From Exiguobacterium aurantiacum DSM 6208 (lineage in GTDB: Bacteria; Bacillota; Bacilli; Exiguobacteriales; Exiguobacteriaceae): 64,000 nucleotides of DNA. Where the stretch lies: positions 1,493,001 to 1,557,000 of the forward strand of contig NZ_JNIQ01000001.1 of NCBI RefSeq assembly GCF_000702585.1. Direction: 5' to 3'. The notes beneath the pieces were generated by a model. The model made no database searches and was not told the origin of the DNA. It saw only the letters and a list, made by a program, of their open reading frames with translations. The translations under genes and the position numbers were made by a program. The first letter of the stretch is position 1; each line of letters begins with the position of its first letter. This document shows positions 1 through 9,080 of this stretch, piece by piece.

Positions 1-133
1 GATTGAGCAGCGCGCTCGCGTTCGCGAGATTCGCGACCTCGTTCGTCTCGCCTTCTAAGAGCGCGGCGAGTTGTTTGTTCAGCAGGTCATAGCCGGCGGC
101 CAAGTCGCCAGAGTAAGTTGTCGTTTGAAACAT
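1..133 (-). CDS. GAF-domain free methionine-R-sulfoxide reductase, partial (ytsP-like)
   Basis: This is the 5' end of a reverse-strand gene that runs off the left edge; only about 44 residues are visible. The start is ATG at 133, behind a GGAGGG box seven bases upstream. The N-terminus (MFQTTTYSGDLAAGYDLLNK) resembles the start of YtsP-type GAF proteins, which reduce free methionine-R-sulfoxide in the cytosol. The catalytic cysteines lie outside the window. It is divergent from ezrA. The identification rests on a short N-terminus plus genomic context, so it is probable rather than certain. Confidence 0.6.
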   Translation of the reverse strand, partial: MFQTTTYSGDLAAGYDLLNKQLAALLEGETNEVANLANASALLN

Positions 134-369
134 ATGATGTCCCTCCTATATGAATGCATGCTAGATAAGCATCATCGTACACGCAATTTTCTGATTTGTC
201 TTCCGAAATGTTTTACCCGCCAATGAACATTCTCTACCCAAACCGTTGGAAAACCTATGCAAATCCACAGTTGTATAATATGATTAAGTATATCTATACT
301 TGTAAAATACATCATTTTCTTCTTTAAGATACATAAGTCCATGAAAGCGGCTTGGAGGTTGTGACAAAG
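134..369. promoter_or_regulatory. Divergent intergenic region, ytsP-like / ezrA
   Basis: This AT-rich region of about 235 bases lies between two divergent genes. For ezrA a plausible sigma-A promoter is TTGTAT near 272, an 18-base spacer, then TATACT near 296. No ORF, repeat or terminator was seen. The promoter call is by eye. Confidence 0.4.
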
Positions 370-2100
370 ATGGATTACGGACTATACGGGATTTTAATTG
401 GAATCATCGTCATCGCGCTAGGGGCCATGCTCGCTAGTATGCTCATTCGAAGAAGTTATTACCAAAAAATTGATGATTTGGATATAAGAAAGCAAAGCAT
501 TCTCAGTGCGAGTGTGCCAGCTGAACTCCAAAAATTCAAACAATGGCCGATGGAAGGAGAGACGAAAGAAAAGTTCGAACGCTGGCATCAGTCGTGGGAC
601 GAACTCGTCAGTGTCCATACCGGCCAAATCGATGAATCGCTCTACCGTTCGGAAGAAGATCTCGATAAGTACCGCTTCCTCAAGGTGAAGTCTGATTTAG
701 GTGCGACCGAGCAACTGATTGAGGAGTTAGAGTCCATGGTTCACGGCATGCTCGATGAGATGGCGGAGTTCAACGACTACCACGCCTCACTCCTCGACAT
801 CGTCAAGAAAGACGAGAAAGAGTTGTATCAGTTCCGCAAGACGCTCGTCTCCCAAAACAACGCGTTCGGTCCGACGTACGATCTCGTCGAGGCTGAAATC
901 GCGGCCGCTGAGGCGAAACGGACGGAAATGATGACGCTGAAGCAAGAAGGGCAAGTGTCAGAGGCGTTCGTGGCCGGGCAAGACTTGTCGGCGAAAGTGA
1001 TGCACATCCGTGAACTCATCGGCATCATCCCGCAGTTCGTCCGGACGGTGCAAGTCGAGTTGAGACAACAGCTCAATCAACTCCGTGCCGGCCATAAAGA
1101 AATGCAGATGGACGGCTATGCGCTCGAACCGCTCGGGTTGATGGAAGAGATCGAACAAGCGGAAGATCGACGCCTTGCGCTGATGGAACGGATTGAAAAA
1201 CTCGATTTCGAACATTTCGAGACGGATATGCAACAGCTCAGTTCGGACATCGATCAATTGTTCGAAGCGTTCCGCACCGAAGTCGACGCGAGACAGTATG
1301 TGAAGAGCGAGTTTGCGACCGTGCGGGAACGTGACATGAAGACGACGGAACTCATGACACGTCTCAATGAGGAAATGTCACGCCTCGTCAGCAATTACGA
1401 AATCAATGCGCGTGTCGGAGAAGAGTTCGAACAGCTCGAGCGCGAACGGACGACGCTGTCTGCGAACGTGCACGACATCGAACAAGCCCTCGGCGCTCAA
1501 ATGCTTCCGTTCAGCTTAGTCAAATCGAAAGTGCAAGACGCGAAACGTTCGCTCGACCAATTCGCCGCCATGCACGAACGGTTCATCGAGAACACGAATT
1601 CACTTCGGAAAGAAGAACTCGAAGTGCGCAACAAGCTCGAGAATTGGAAGAAAGAACTGTCGGCCCATCGCCGTCTGCTCGCGAAGAGCGCGATGCCGGT
1701 CGTGCCGAATGATTTGATGAACGAGATGCGTCAACTTCAAAAGAGCGTCCAGTCGCTCGATGAACAGTTCGAGAAAGCACCATTCAACATGACGTATATC
1801 GTCGGTTTGAGCCACGACATCGAAGAGACGATGGACAACTTCCGTGATCGGGTGAAAGCGCTCCTCCGACAAGTGACGTATGCCGAACAGCTGCTTCAAT
1901 ACGCGAACCGCTACCGCCGCCGCGACAACGAGGTGCACATCGCCTTGACACTTGCGGAAAATAAGTTCTTGCACGGTGAATATGGCACAGCCGTCGAAAT
2001 CGGCGAGCGTGTGCTCGGTCGTTTCGATGAAGGGGCCGCACGTGAGATTCGTCAACGTGTGGAAAAAGGTCTCGAACATCAAGAATTACTTCGTAAATAA
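370..2100 (+). CDS. ezrA: Septation ring formation regulator EzrA
   Basis: EzrA is a membrane-anchored negative regulator of FtsZ ring assembly that also links division to wall synthesis. The protein is 576 aa from ATG 370 (B. subtilis EzrA is about 560). One transmembrane helix covers roughly residues 4-26, followed by a long, charged, almost entirely helical cytoplasmic region with spectrin-like repeats, the family's layout. GGAGG at 354-358 sits 11 bases before this ATG. GTG 361 and TTG 352 are in frame but too close to or inside the box. It is monocistronic with its own terminator. The family assignment is secure from architecture and position. Confidence 0.93.
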   Translation: MDYGLYGILIGIIVIALGAMLASMLIRRSYYQKIDDLDIRKQSILSASVPAELQKFKQWPMEGETKEKFERWHQSWDELVSVHTGQIDESLYRSEEDLDKYRFLKVKSDLGATEQLIEELESMVHGMLDEMAEFNDYHASLLDIVKKDEKELYQFRKTLVSQNNAFGPTYDLVEAEIAAAEAKRTEMMTLKQEGQVSEAFVAGQDLSAKVMHIRELIGIIPQFVRTVQVELRQQLNQLRAGHKEMQMDGYALEPLGLMEEIEQAEDRRLALMERIEKLDFEHFETDMQQLSSDIDQLFEAFRTEVDARQYVKSEFATVRERDMKTTELMTRLNEEMSRLVSNYEINARVGEEFEQLERERTTLSANVHDIEQALGAQMLPFSLVKSKVQDAKRSLDQFAAMHERFIENTNSLRKEELEVRNKLENWKKELSAHRRLLAKSAMPVVPNDLMNEMRQLQKSVQSLDEQFEKAPFNMTYIVGLSHDIEETMDNFRDRVKALLRQVTYAEQLLQYANRYRRRDNEVHIALTLAENKFLHGEYGTAVEIGERVLGRFDEGAAREIRQRVEKGLEHQELLRK

Positions 2101-2110
2101 TCTATGCATG

Positions 2111-2154
2111 AAGATTGACGTAAACGGGAATTAACGTAGACGTCAATCTTTTTT
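2111..2154 (+). terminator. ezrA intrinsic terminator
   Basis: An 11-bp perfect stem (2111-2121 with 2140-2150) is followed by a T run. Confidence 0.85.
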
Positions 2155-2175
2155 GAATCGAGGAGGAGTTATGTG

Positions 2176-3747
2176 ATGGGAACGCTTTGGGTGAACGGAA
2201 AGATTTATACGTTGAATAAAGAAGGCGAGATGAGTCGGGCGATGTACGTCGAGCACGGCCGGGTGTTGAAGATGGGAGAGGAAGGTCACCTTCGCCGTAC
2301 ATATGCGGGGCGGATCAAGGACATCGTCAACCTTGAAGGGAAGAGCGTCTATCCGGCGTTCACGGACTCTCACATCCATTTGATCGGCTACGGTGAAGCG
2401 CTCGACCGAATCGATGCGACCGAGACGACCGATTTGAACACGTTGCTCGAGACGATGAAACAGAAGGCGAGCGGGGACGACTGGATCGTCGCGGAAGGGT
2501 TCAACGACCGCCTGCTCGGTGAGATGCCGACGCGGGAGATGATCGATGCCGTCATCCCGGATCGGCCCGTCGTTTTGAAACGGGTATGCCGCCACGTCGC
2601 CGTCGTCAACTCGAAAGGACTCGAACGTCTAGGCTTGATCCATCATACGGTCATCGAAGGCGGCAAGCTCGGCCGGGACGACGAAGGCAAGCTGAACGGC
2701 GTCTTATATGATGCGGCACTCGATTTGTTGCACCGTGAGCTTGGAGGCAACCGGGAAAAAAATGTCGCCTCGATACGACGGGCCGTCGACTCGTTGTTTG
2801 CTCACGGCATCGTCGGAGCTCATACCGAAGATTTATTCTATCACGGTGACCCGCTTGAGACGATTCAAGCGTATGAAGAGGTGCTCGGGGACGTTCCGTT
2901 CCATGCCCATCTGCTCGTGCACGAACAAGTCGTCGATCAATTGCTGCAGCATGACGCGCTCGCGAAGCGACCACGCTTCGATTTCGGAGCGATGAAAATT
3001 TTCGTCGACGGGTCGTTCGGCGGGCGGACCGCCCTCCTTACTCAGCCATACACGGATGACCCAGGCCAGCGTGGCATCGAAGTGCATCGCCCGGAACATC
3101 TCGAGGCGCTCGTGAAAAAAGCGCGGTCTTACGGGATGAACGTGGCGGCGCACGTGATCGGTGATGCGGCGGCCGAACAGTTCATCGGATTACTCGAGAA
3201 ATATCCGGCCAAACGGGGCACACGCGACCGGATCATTCACGCCTCGTTGTTAGATGACAACTTGCTGAAACGAATCAGTGCCTTGCCGGTGCTGATCGAT
3301 GCCCAGCCGATCTTCTTGTCAGACGATATGGATTTGTTGTTCGATCGTCTCGGCAACGACCGGGTCGACAACGCACATCGTTTCAAGTCGATGATCGACA
3401 CCGGGGCGCTCGTCCTAGGCGGGAGCGACGCGCCGATCTCAACGGTGGACGTACGAAAAGGCCTTTACGCCGCCGTCACACGGCAGTCGTTCGCCGGGTC
3501 CGGGACGATCAGCCCGAATGAGCGGCTCTCGATGTACGAGGCGCTCCGGAGCTTCACGTATTCGCCGCGGGTCGCGACACGTTCGCACGGCCGCGACGGG
3601 TTGCTCATTCAAAGCTACAATGCGACGTTCACGGTGTGGGAAAACGATTTCTTTGACCTTCAGGGGCAAGATATTTTGAACAACCGGCTCGTCATGACCG
3701 TCGTCGAAGGGGCGCCGGTATACGAAGCTGACGTCATCACGACATAA
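2176..3747 (+). CDS. Amidohydrolase family protein (YtcJ-like)
   Basis: This is a metal-dependent hydrolase of the amidohydrolase-3/YtcJ type, cytosolic, substrate unknown. It is 523 aa from ATG 2176, behind AGGAGGAG; GTG 2173 is also in frame but closer to the box. The HxH metal motif lies at residues 66-68 (TDSHIH). Further family motifs are VDGSFGGRTA in the middle, AAHVIGDAA, RIIHASLL (ligand His) and LGGSDAPIS (metal Asp) near the C-terminus, so the metal site looks complete. It is a single gene between two strong terminators. The name ytcJ is by similarity of architecture only. Confidence 0.85.
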   Translation: MGTLWVNGKIYTLNKEGEMSRAMYVEHGRVLKMGEEGHLRRTYAGRIKDIVNLEGKSVYPAFTDSHIHLIGYGEALDRIDATETTDLNTLLETMKQKASGDDWIVAEGFNDRLLGEMPTREMIDAVIPDRPVVLKRVCRHVAVVNSKGLERLGLIHHTVIEGGKLGRDDEGKLNGVLYDAALDLLHRELGGNREKNVASIRRAVDSLFAHGIVGAHTEDLFYHGDPLETIQAYEEVLGDVPFHAHLLVHEQVVDQLLQHDALAKRPRFDFGAMKIFVDGSFGGRTALLTQPYTDDPGQRGIEVHRPEHLEALVKKARSYGMNVAAHVIGDAAAEQFIGLLEKYPAKRGTRDRIIHASLLDDNLLKRISALPVLIDAQPIFLSDDMDLLFDRLGNDRVDNAHRFKSMIDTGALVLGGSDAPISTVDVRKGLYAAVTRQSFAGSGTISPNERLSMYEALRSFTYSPRVATRSHGRDGLLIQSYNATFTVWENDFFDLQGQDILNNRLVMTVVEGAPVYEADVITT

Positions 3748-3750
3748 CGA

Positions 3751-3785
3751 AAAGCGAGCCTTCCCGATTCGGGAAGGCTCGCTTT
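3751..3785. terminator. Bidirectional terminator between amidohydrolase and nadK
   Basis: A 15-bp perfect stem (3751-3765 with 3771-3785), with A and T runs on its flanks, sits between two convergent stop codons. It can serve both strands. Confidence 0.85.
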
Positions 3786-3790
3786 GTCAG

Positions 3791-4600
3791 TTAGAAGAAA
3801 GAACGTTGAACTTTATGCCAGAACGAGTTGTTGCGTAGTTTGACCGTCTTGATAACTTGGTCAGACAGTTCGATATCGATTCGGTCCGTATATTTCAAGC
3901 TGAGCGCTTCGTTGTCCATCCCGATGATCGGATAATCGTTGCCGTCCTCGACGATGCGGAGCGACAGTTTGCGTGATTCATGGACGATGAACGACGAGCC
4001 GAGCGTTCGGTAACGGTTGTTGTTCACTGAAGCGATTTCGCTCACTTGCATGCAACGGATGAGCGGGTCGACGACTGAACCGTTCAGCGATTTATTGTAG
4101 GCGGTCGAACCGGTCGGTGTCGAGACGACCATCCCGTCTCCGCGGAACGTCTCGAAATGGAGGTCATCGATGTACACTTCGATCGCGAGCGATTTGATGA
4201 TGCTCGATTTGATCGACGCCTCGTTCAAGCAGAGAAGCGGTGTCGATTCATTGATCGATGCGGACAAGAGCGGGTATTTCCGCACTTCGAGCCCAGCTTC
4301 GATGCGAGCCGTGTTATCCGAGAACAAGCGGTCGACTTCGTCGAGCTTATGTATGTCGAAGTCGCAATAAAACTCGTTCAAGCCACGTCCGAATCCGACG
4401 TAAATCGCGTCTTGGCGAAAGCCGGTGTAACGGACCGCCTGTAAAAATGCGCCGTCTCCCCCGATGGCGACGATGATGTTGGCGTCTTCAGGTCGAGTGA
4501 CGATGTTGAAGCCGTGTTTTTCCCCGATTTCATGTAACTTCTTTACTTCTTTAGTGAAATCGTTGACGTTGCGGTGATACAAATAAACGTTGTTTCTCAT
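3791..4600 (-). CDS. nadK: NAD kinase
   Basis: It phosphorylates NAD to NADP in the cytosol. The protein is 269 aa from ATG 4600, chosen because AAAGGGG is nine bases upstream; the in-frame ATG 4609 abuts the box. The diagnostic GGDG motif is at residues 47-50. The NE motif is at 126-127 and the TPTGSTAYN substrate loop at 161-169. The sequence ends with a typical FWHKVQRSFF-like tail. Bacilli carry two paralogues. Position near tpx and ytxK favours the NadK2/YtdI copy, an inference from synteny. Confidence 0.93.
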   Translation of the reverse strand: MRNNVYLYHRNVNDFTKEVKKLHEIGEKHGFNIVTRPEDANIIVAIGGDGAFLQAVRYTGFRQDAIYVGFGRGLNEFYCDFDIHKLDEVDRLFSDNTARIEAGLEVRKYPLLSASINESTPLLCLNEASIKSSIIKSLAIEVYIDDLHFETFRGDGMVVSTPTGSTAYNKSLNGSVVDPLIRCMQVSEIASVNNNRYRTLGSSFIVHESRKLSLRIVEDGNDYPIIGMDNEALSLKYTDRIDIELSDQVIKTVKLRNNSFWHKVQRSFF

Positions 4601-4763
4601 CCGAGTCATCCCCTTTGTCGTTTATGTCTTCTCCATTATAACGTGTTTTGGCTACCGGATATAGGGAAAAACAGAATCAGGCCGTCTGAGGCAGGATGCT
4701 TGTCATCGAGACGGCGCCATCGATATGATGGAGACGTATAATTCAATTAAAGGGGATGAAAGA

Positions 4764-5252
4764 ATGCCGACATTTAAAGGGAATACCGTGACATTGCAAG
4801 GGAATCCAGTGAAAACAGGCGACAAGGCGCCGGACTTCACCGCGCTCACGACGAGCCTAGAAGAAGTATCGCTCGCTTCTTATCCAGGAAAGAAATTGAT
4901 CAGCGTTGTCCCATCGATCGACACGGGACTATGTGATACTCAAACTCGGGCGTTCAATGAGAATGCGGCGTCACTCGGTGGGACGGTATTGACTGTCTCG
5001 AACGACTTGCCGTTCGCCCAACGCCGTTGGTGCGCGGCTTCCGGCCTAGAGAACGTCATCATGTTATCGGACCACCGCGACCAATCGTTCGCCAAATCAT
5101 ACGGCGTGCTCATGGAAGAACTCCGCTTATTGGCGCGTTCGGTCTTCGTCATCGATTCGGAAGGCACGGTTCAATACGTGCAGTACATGGACGAGATGAC
5201 GGACGAGGTCGATTTCGACGCTGCGCTCGAGGCGTTTGACGCAGCGAACTGA
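4764..5252 (+). CDS. tpx: Thiol peroxidase Tpx
   Basis: An atypical 2-Cys peroxiredoxin reducing lipid and alkyl hydroperoxides with thioredoxin as donor. It is 162 aa from ATG 4764, preceded by AAAGGGGA; an upstream in-frame ATG at 4725 lacks a ribosome site. The peroxidatic Cys57 lies in [11 protein letters not shown] and the resolving Cys90 in RRWCAASG, the Tpx spacing. The tpx-ytxK-ackA order is the same as in B. subtilis. Confidence 0.95.
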   Translation: MPTFKGNTVTLQGNPVKTGDKAPDFTALTTSLEEVSLASYPGKKLISVVPSIDTGLCDTQTRAFNENAASLGGTVLTVSNDLPFAQRRWCAASGLENVIMLSDHRDQSFAKSYGVLMEELRLLARSVFVIDSEGTVQYVQYMDEMTDEVDFDAALEAFDAAN

Positions 5253-5303
5253 TTCGCTTGGCGAAACGTGACGAATAGCTTACACTAACGTATAGAAGTG
5301 AAA

Positions 5304-5333
5304 CGGCCGGCTCTCATTCAGAGGGCCGGTTTT
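5304..5333 (+). terminator. tpx intrinsic terminator
   Basis: A 9-bp stem with one G-T wobble (5307-5315 with 5321-5329) is followed by TTTTG. It lies only 22 bases before the next start codon. Confidence 0.7.
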
Positions 5334-5354
5334 GTATGGAGAGGATGAACGAAG

Positions 5355-6242
5355 ATGGAACGATTCGAACAACTGTACCGGGACTGGAAGAAAGACGTGA
5401 AGAAAGTGGTGGCCGACCTTGATCTGCTCCCGCTTGAAGCGTTGATTGAAGTGTTGGAGCGCGTCGACGTGGAGGCGGAGAAAATGGACGATGTGCGAAA
5501 AGCCGTCAGCCTGCTCGTCCTTGAAGAGACGACATCACTCCCGCCGAACCATCAGCCGACACCTGACGCGGTTAGCCTGTTCATCGGTTATTTGGCGACG
5601 AAACTCGTCAAGGATGGGGCTACGGTGCTAGAACTTGGGAGCGGGACGGGCACGCTCGTCCATGCTGTGCTATCACAATTGAAAGATGCGACGGCACAAG
5701 CGGTCGAAGTGGACGAGTTGATGCTCCGTCTCTCGTATGCGATCAGCAACCTGCTCGAGAAGCCGGTATCTTATTTCCATCAAGATGCCCTGGAGCCAAT
5801 CGTCGTCGAACCGAGCGAGTTGACACTCGTCGATTTGCCGATCGGTTATTATCCGAACGACGAGGTCGCCAAGACGTATGACCTGCGCCGTGAGGAAGGT
5901 CATTCATACGCGCATTTCTTGATGATGGAGCAGGCGATGCGGCACACGTTGCCGGGCGGGCACGGTGTTTTCGTCATCCCGAACAATTTGTTTGAACAAG
6001 ATGACGAAGGGAAATTAAAACAATGGATGGACCGTGAAGCAGTCGTCAAAGGCGTGTTGCAGTTGCCGACGACGATGTTCAAGGACGAGCGTTATGCGAA
6101 AAGTATATTGCTGCTTCAAAAGCTTGGGGAGGGCGTCAAGCGTCCGAAACAGGCGCTTCTTGTCGAACTGCCGTCATTCACGGATGTCCGCGCTGTTGCC
6201 AATATCGTGAAACAGATTGACGATTGGTTTAAAACAACATAA
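5355..6242 (+). CDS. Class I SAM-dependent methyltransferase (YtxK-like)
   Basis: A putative DNA/N6-adenine-type methyltransferase of 295 aa. The SAM-binding motif ELGSGTGTL is at residues 93-101, and the later VDLPIGYYP corresponds to the catalytic (N/D)PP(Y/F)-type motif IV. The N-terminal helical part lacks a target-recognition domain, as in YtxK. The start ATG 5355 follows GAGAGGATG. In B. subtilis ytxK is immediately upstream of ackA, as here. The substrate is unknown; a restriction role is unlikely because no endonuclease is nearby. Confidence 0.85.
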   Translation: MERFEQLYRDWKKDVKKVVADLDLLPLEALIEVLERVDVEAEKMDDVRKAVSLLVLEETTSLPPNHQPTPDAVSLFIGYLATKLVKDGATVLELGSGTGTLVHAVLSQLKDATAQAVEVDELMLRLSYAISNLLEKPVSYFHQDALEPIVVEPSELTLVDLPIGYYPNDEVAKTYDLRREEGHSYAHFLMMEQAMRHTLPGGHGVFVIPNNLFEQDDEGKLKQWMDREAVVKGVLQLPTTMFKDERYAKSILLLQKLGEGVKRPKQALLVELPSFTDVRAVANIVKQIDDWFKTT

Positions 6243-6367
6243 TTTTATTAGGCAAAAGACTTGAAAAACACATGGCATATCAAGTATCTTCATTATGATA
6301 CAGTTATTGTTTTTTAAGAAAACAGATAAAGATACCCGTTTAAATCGAAAGGTAAGAGGTGTATGAC

Positions 6368-7579
6368 ATGACAAAAATTATGGCAGTCAACGCAGGGAGC
6401 TCATCGCTCAAGTTCCAACTTCTCGAAATGCCGTCTGAAGACATGCTCGCAGTCGGATTAGTCGAACGCGTCGGGAAAGACGATGCGATTTTTACAATCA
6501 AGTACGGTGAAGGACAAAAGTTCAACGTCGTCACACCGCTTCACACGCACAAAGAAGCGGTCGAGCTCGCGCTCGAAAAATTGATTGATCTCGGAATCAT
6601 CGCGTCGTTCGATGAAATCACGGGCGTCGGTCACCGTGTGCTGCACGGGAAAGAGTTGTACGCTGACTCGGTCGTTATCGATGACGAAGTCATGGCGAAT
6701 ATCGAATCGTTCGTCGAACTCGGACCACTCCACATCCCACCGAACTTGACAGGGATTCGTGCGTTCCAAACGATTTTACCGAATGTGCCGCAAGTCGCGG
6801 TGTTCGACACGGCGTTCCACCAGTCGATGCCGGAAGAGAACTTCTTGTACAGCCTTCCTTACGAGTATTACACGGAGCATGGCGTGCGTAAGTATGGTTT
6901 CCACGGGACGAGCCACAAGTACGTGACGCAACGTGCCGCCGAACTACTTGGCCGTCCGCTCGAAGACTTGCGTTTGATCTCGTGTCACCTCGGAAGCGGT
7001 GCCTCGATCGCAGCTGTGGCCGGTGGTCGTTCAATCGATACGACGATGGGCTTCACTCCGCTCGAAGGAATCACGATGGGGACACGCTCGGGATCGCTTG
7101 ACCCGGCCCTCATCCCGTTCCTTATGCAAAAGACGGGCAAGTCAGCGGAAGACGTCTTGAACGTCATGAACAAAGAGTCAGGCGTATATGGCCTCTCAGG
7201 CATCTCGAGTGATTTGCGTGACATCGAACAGGCTGCTGCAGAAGGCAACCATCGCGCCGAAGTCTCGCTCAAAATCTTCTCGAACCGAATCCACGGGTAT
7301 ATCGGCCAATATGCGGCTGAGATGAACGGCGTCGACGCCATCATTTTCACTGCAGGTGTCGGAGAGAACTCGGACGTCATTCGGGAACGGATCCTCCGTG
7401 GCCTCGAGTTCATGGGGGTCTATTGGGACCCATCACTTAACAACGGAGCGCGCGGCAAAGAGTTGTTCATCAACTATCCGCACTCTCCAGTCAAAGTCAT
7501 CATCATCCCGACTAACGAAGAATTGGTCATCGCTCGGGATACGGTGCGCATCGCGAACCTCGTCGAAGAGCACGCATAA
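6368..7579 (+). CDS. ackA: Acetate kinase
   Basis: It converts acetyl phosphate and ADP to acetate and ATP, the last step of acetate overflow, in the cytosol. The protein is 403 aa from ATG 6368 behind AAGAGG. The GTG at 6359 overlaps the box. Family motifs run in order: [11 protein letters not shown] at the N-terminus, HRVLHG, VFDTAFH with the catalytic Asp, [25 protein letters not shown] and FTAGVGENS. The gene's own terminator has been separated from its stop codon by about 430 bases of inserted element-like DNA. Confidence 0.98.
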   Translation: MTKIMAVNAGSSSLKFQLLEMPSEDMLAVGLVERVGKDDAIFTIKYGEGQKFNVVTPLHTHKEAVELALEKLIDLGIIASFDEITGVGHRVLHGKELYADSVVIDDEVMANIESFVELGPLHIPPNLTGIRAFQTILPNVPQVAVFDTAFHQSMPEENFLYSLPYEYYTEHGVRKYGFHGTSHKYVTQRAAELLGRPLEDLRLISCHLGSGASIAAVAGGRSIDTTMGFTPLEGITMGTRSGSLDPALIPFLMQKTGKSAEDVLNVMNKESGVYGLSGISSDLRDIEQAAAEGNHRAEVSLKIFSNRIHGYIGQYAAEMNGVDAIIFTAGVGENSDVIRERILRGLEFMGVYWDPSLNNGARGKELFINYPHSPVKVIIIPTNEELVIARDTVRIANLVEEHA

Positions 7580-7988
7580 TTTTGACACTCCCACGATTGA
7601 AACCTTGGGATTCTGAAGTGCTTGTGCGAGCGCAGTCCATTTCTGTTTTGCTCAAGCCTTCAGATGAGGGTGTGCCATCACCCCTCCTGAGACAGACCAT
7701 ATAGGTTCTCAGGCTGATGGACTGTTACCATCCACCACAGGTCGTTGCAGGTGTGTCCACCTGATGTTTTAGCGTCTTTTACGTGACGACAGGCATCGTT
7801 TTACCGGTCACATGTTTTCGTGACCGAACCGGATACGATTCTCAAGGTGCGATGGACACGGGCGTTTTAGAGACTTGTACTTGTCTATGGAATATATATA
7901 CCCGAATGTCGGATGTTCTTCACATCCGAACTCACTTTCATCCCATGCCTAAAGGCGGCTATGCCCGGTATCGGCTTTCCCGTTCGTA
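7580..7988 (-). mobile_element. IS200/IS605-like remnant without transposase; possible omega-RNA
   Basis: This non-coding block starts one base after the ackA stop. Read on the minus strand it ends in GAATCCCAAGG...GTGGGAGTGTCAA, which resembles the right end of tnpB-carrying IS200/IS605 elements (from memory, not searched). At the other end GGGAAAGCCGATACCGGGC...GCCTTTAGG resembles a left-end hairpin. Between them are several stems: CCTGAGA/TCTCAGG (7686-7692 with 7707-7713), CGGTCAC/GTGACCG (7805-7811 with 7820-7826) and TCGGATG/CATCCGA (7909-7915 with 7923-7929). No tnpA or tnpB ORF is present. An alternative is a HEARO (IscB-type) RNA without its ORF. Exact ends are uncertain. Confidence 0.6.
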
Positions 7989-8012
7989 AAATCTGTAATC
8001 AGATGTTTGTAA

Positions 8013-8047
8013 CCCCTTTGTTCTTCGGAACAAAGGGGCTTTTTTTT
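8013..8047 (+). terminator. ackA terminator (displaced)
   Basis: An 11-bp perfect stem with a TTCG loop (8013-8023 with 8028-8038) is followed by CTTTTTTTT. It is the only strong plus-strand terminator after ackA. Confidence 0.9.
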
Positions 8048-8440
8048 GTGACTTTCATCCTATTCGTTGGTCTGGTGTGACGGGACTCTCGGGCAAAGGC
8101 GGCGACATGTTTGTAACAATCGGCATGAAAAACCAAAACTTTGTAACGTTCAAGTCATATAACAACCATAATATGGATTTTAATATTACGAAAATAGACG
8201 GGAGTATGTAAAATCGTCATCTGTCTTTAAAAAAGAGGCTTTTTGTAACATTGCCGTAACTTTCATGTCATTCAAATGAATTTTAGTTGTAACGGCACTC
8301 GGTAGTGATTCGTCATATAGTTATCTGGACGAAACATACTCGTCTTGACTCATCGGGTTATAAGTTGAACGTACTGGACATCAAAGAAATCGACAACATG
8401 AAACACGACAAACCAAACCGACTAGGAAAGGACGAACCAC
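8048..8440 (+). promoter_or_regulatory. Upstream region of the 3D-domain gene with repeated TGTAAC words and a WalR-like box
   Basis: The roughly 390 non-coding bases contain TGTAAC at 8112, 8142, 8244 and 8288, with a further copy at 8008 inside the preceding terminator region. At 8244-8260 the arrangement is TGTAAC, five bases, CGTAAC. That fits the WalR (YycF) consensus TGTWAH-N5-TGTWAH except for one base. WalR controls yocH and other wall hydrolase genes in B. subtilis, and the gene downstream is a yocH-like 3D protein. No ORF was seen in the region. Confidence 0.5.
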
Positions 8441-9031
8441 ATGCTAAAAAAAATTGGAACGGTCTTACTACTGACGGTCATGACATTTGCTATGCTATTA
8501 CCGCAACAACAAGTTGAGGCATCTTCAAAAGTACTCGTACAAAGCCAAGTGAACGGCTTGAACGTCCGGGCAGCGGCGCACGTCAGCGGCAAAGTGCTCG
8601 GCAAGATCGACAAAGGACAGCAACTAGAACGCACAGGCTCAAAAGGAGCATGGATTCGCGTCAACTATAAAGGGAAAGTCGGCTGGGTCGCGACAAAATA
8701 CTTACGCACCGTCAAACCGGTCGCAAAAGCTAACGTGAAATCGTACACGATGAACGCGTCGGCTTACACGCCATATTGCAAAGGCTGCTCTGGAAAGACG
8801 GCGCTCGGATGGAACGTACGCACACAAAAACATAACGTCGTCGCGGTCGACCCGCGCGTCATCCCACTCGGTTCAAAAGTACAAGTGTACGTCGGTGGGA
8901 AGTTGATGGGGACTTACACGGCGGCAGACACGGGCGGCGCTATTAAAGGCAACAAGATCGACATTTTAATGTATTCACAAAGTGCGGCTTTGAAATTTGG
9001 CCGGAAGACGGTCACCGTCAAAGTCTTATAA
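8441..9031 (+). CDS. Secreted SH3b and 3D-domain cell-wall protein
   Basis: The protein is 196 aa. A Sec signal peptide covers residues 1 to about 27 (MLKKIGTVLLLTVMTFAMLL, then an ASS cleavage region). Next comes a bacterial SH3 domain (about 30-90, GLNVRAAAHVSGKVLG through GWVATKYL) and a C-terminal 3D domain. The 3D domain's conserved Asp residues are in VAVDPRVIPLG, AADTGGAIKG and NKIDI, resembling the MltA/lytic transglycosylase fold. It probably binds and remodels peptidoglycan outside the membrane, like YocH. The start follows GAAAGGA. The upstream WalR-like box supports wall-stress control (inference). Confidence 0.88.
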   Translation: MLKKIGTVLLLTVMTFAMLLPQQQVEASSKVLVQSQVNGLNVRAAAHVSGKVLGKIDKGQQLERTGSKGAWIRVNYKGKVGWVATKYLRTVKPVAKANVKSYTMNASAYTPYCKGCSGKTALGWNVRTQKHNVVAVDPRVIPLGSKVQVYVGGKLMGTYTAADTGGAIKGNKIDILMYSQSAALKFGRKTVTVKVL

Positions 9032-9037
9032 TGAATG

Positions 9038-9074
9038 AACAAGGGCCATCGCTTCGCGATGGCCCTTGTTTTGC
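9038..9074. terminator. Bidirectional terminator
   Basis: A 15-bp perfect stem with a TTC loop (9038-9052 with 9056-9070), then TTTTG. It serves the 3D-domain gene and probably the convergent usp gene. Confidence 0.85.
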
Positions 9075-9080
9075 ATAGTA

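Noticed and set aside
1600-2082. Reverse-strand ORF of 160 codons inside ezrA
   Set aside because: Antisense shadow of ezrA with no ribosome site and no family features.
7783-7989. 68-codon plus-strand ORF in the gap after ackA
   Set aside because: Lies within the structured IS605-like block; no ribosome site and the translation has no protein-like character.
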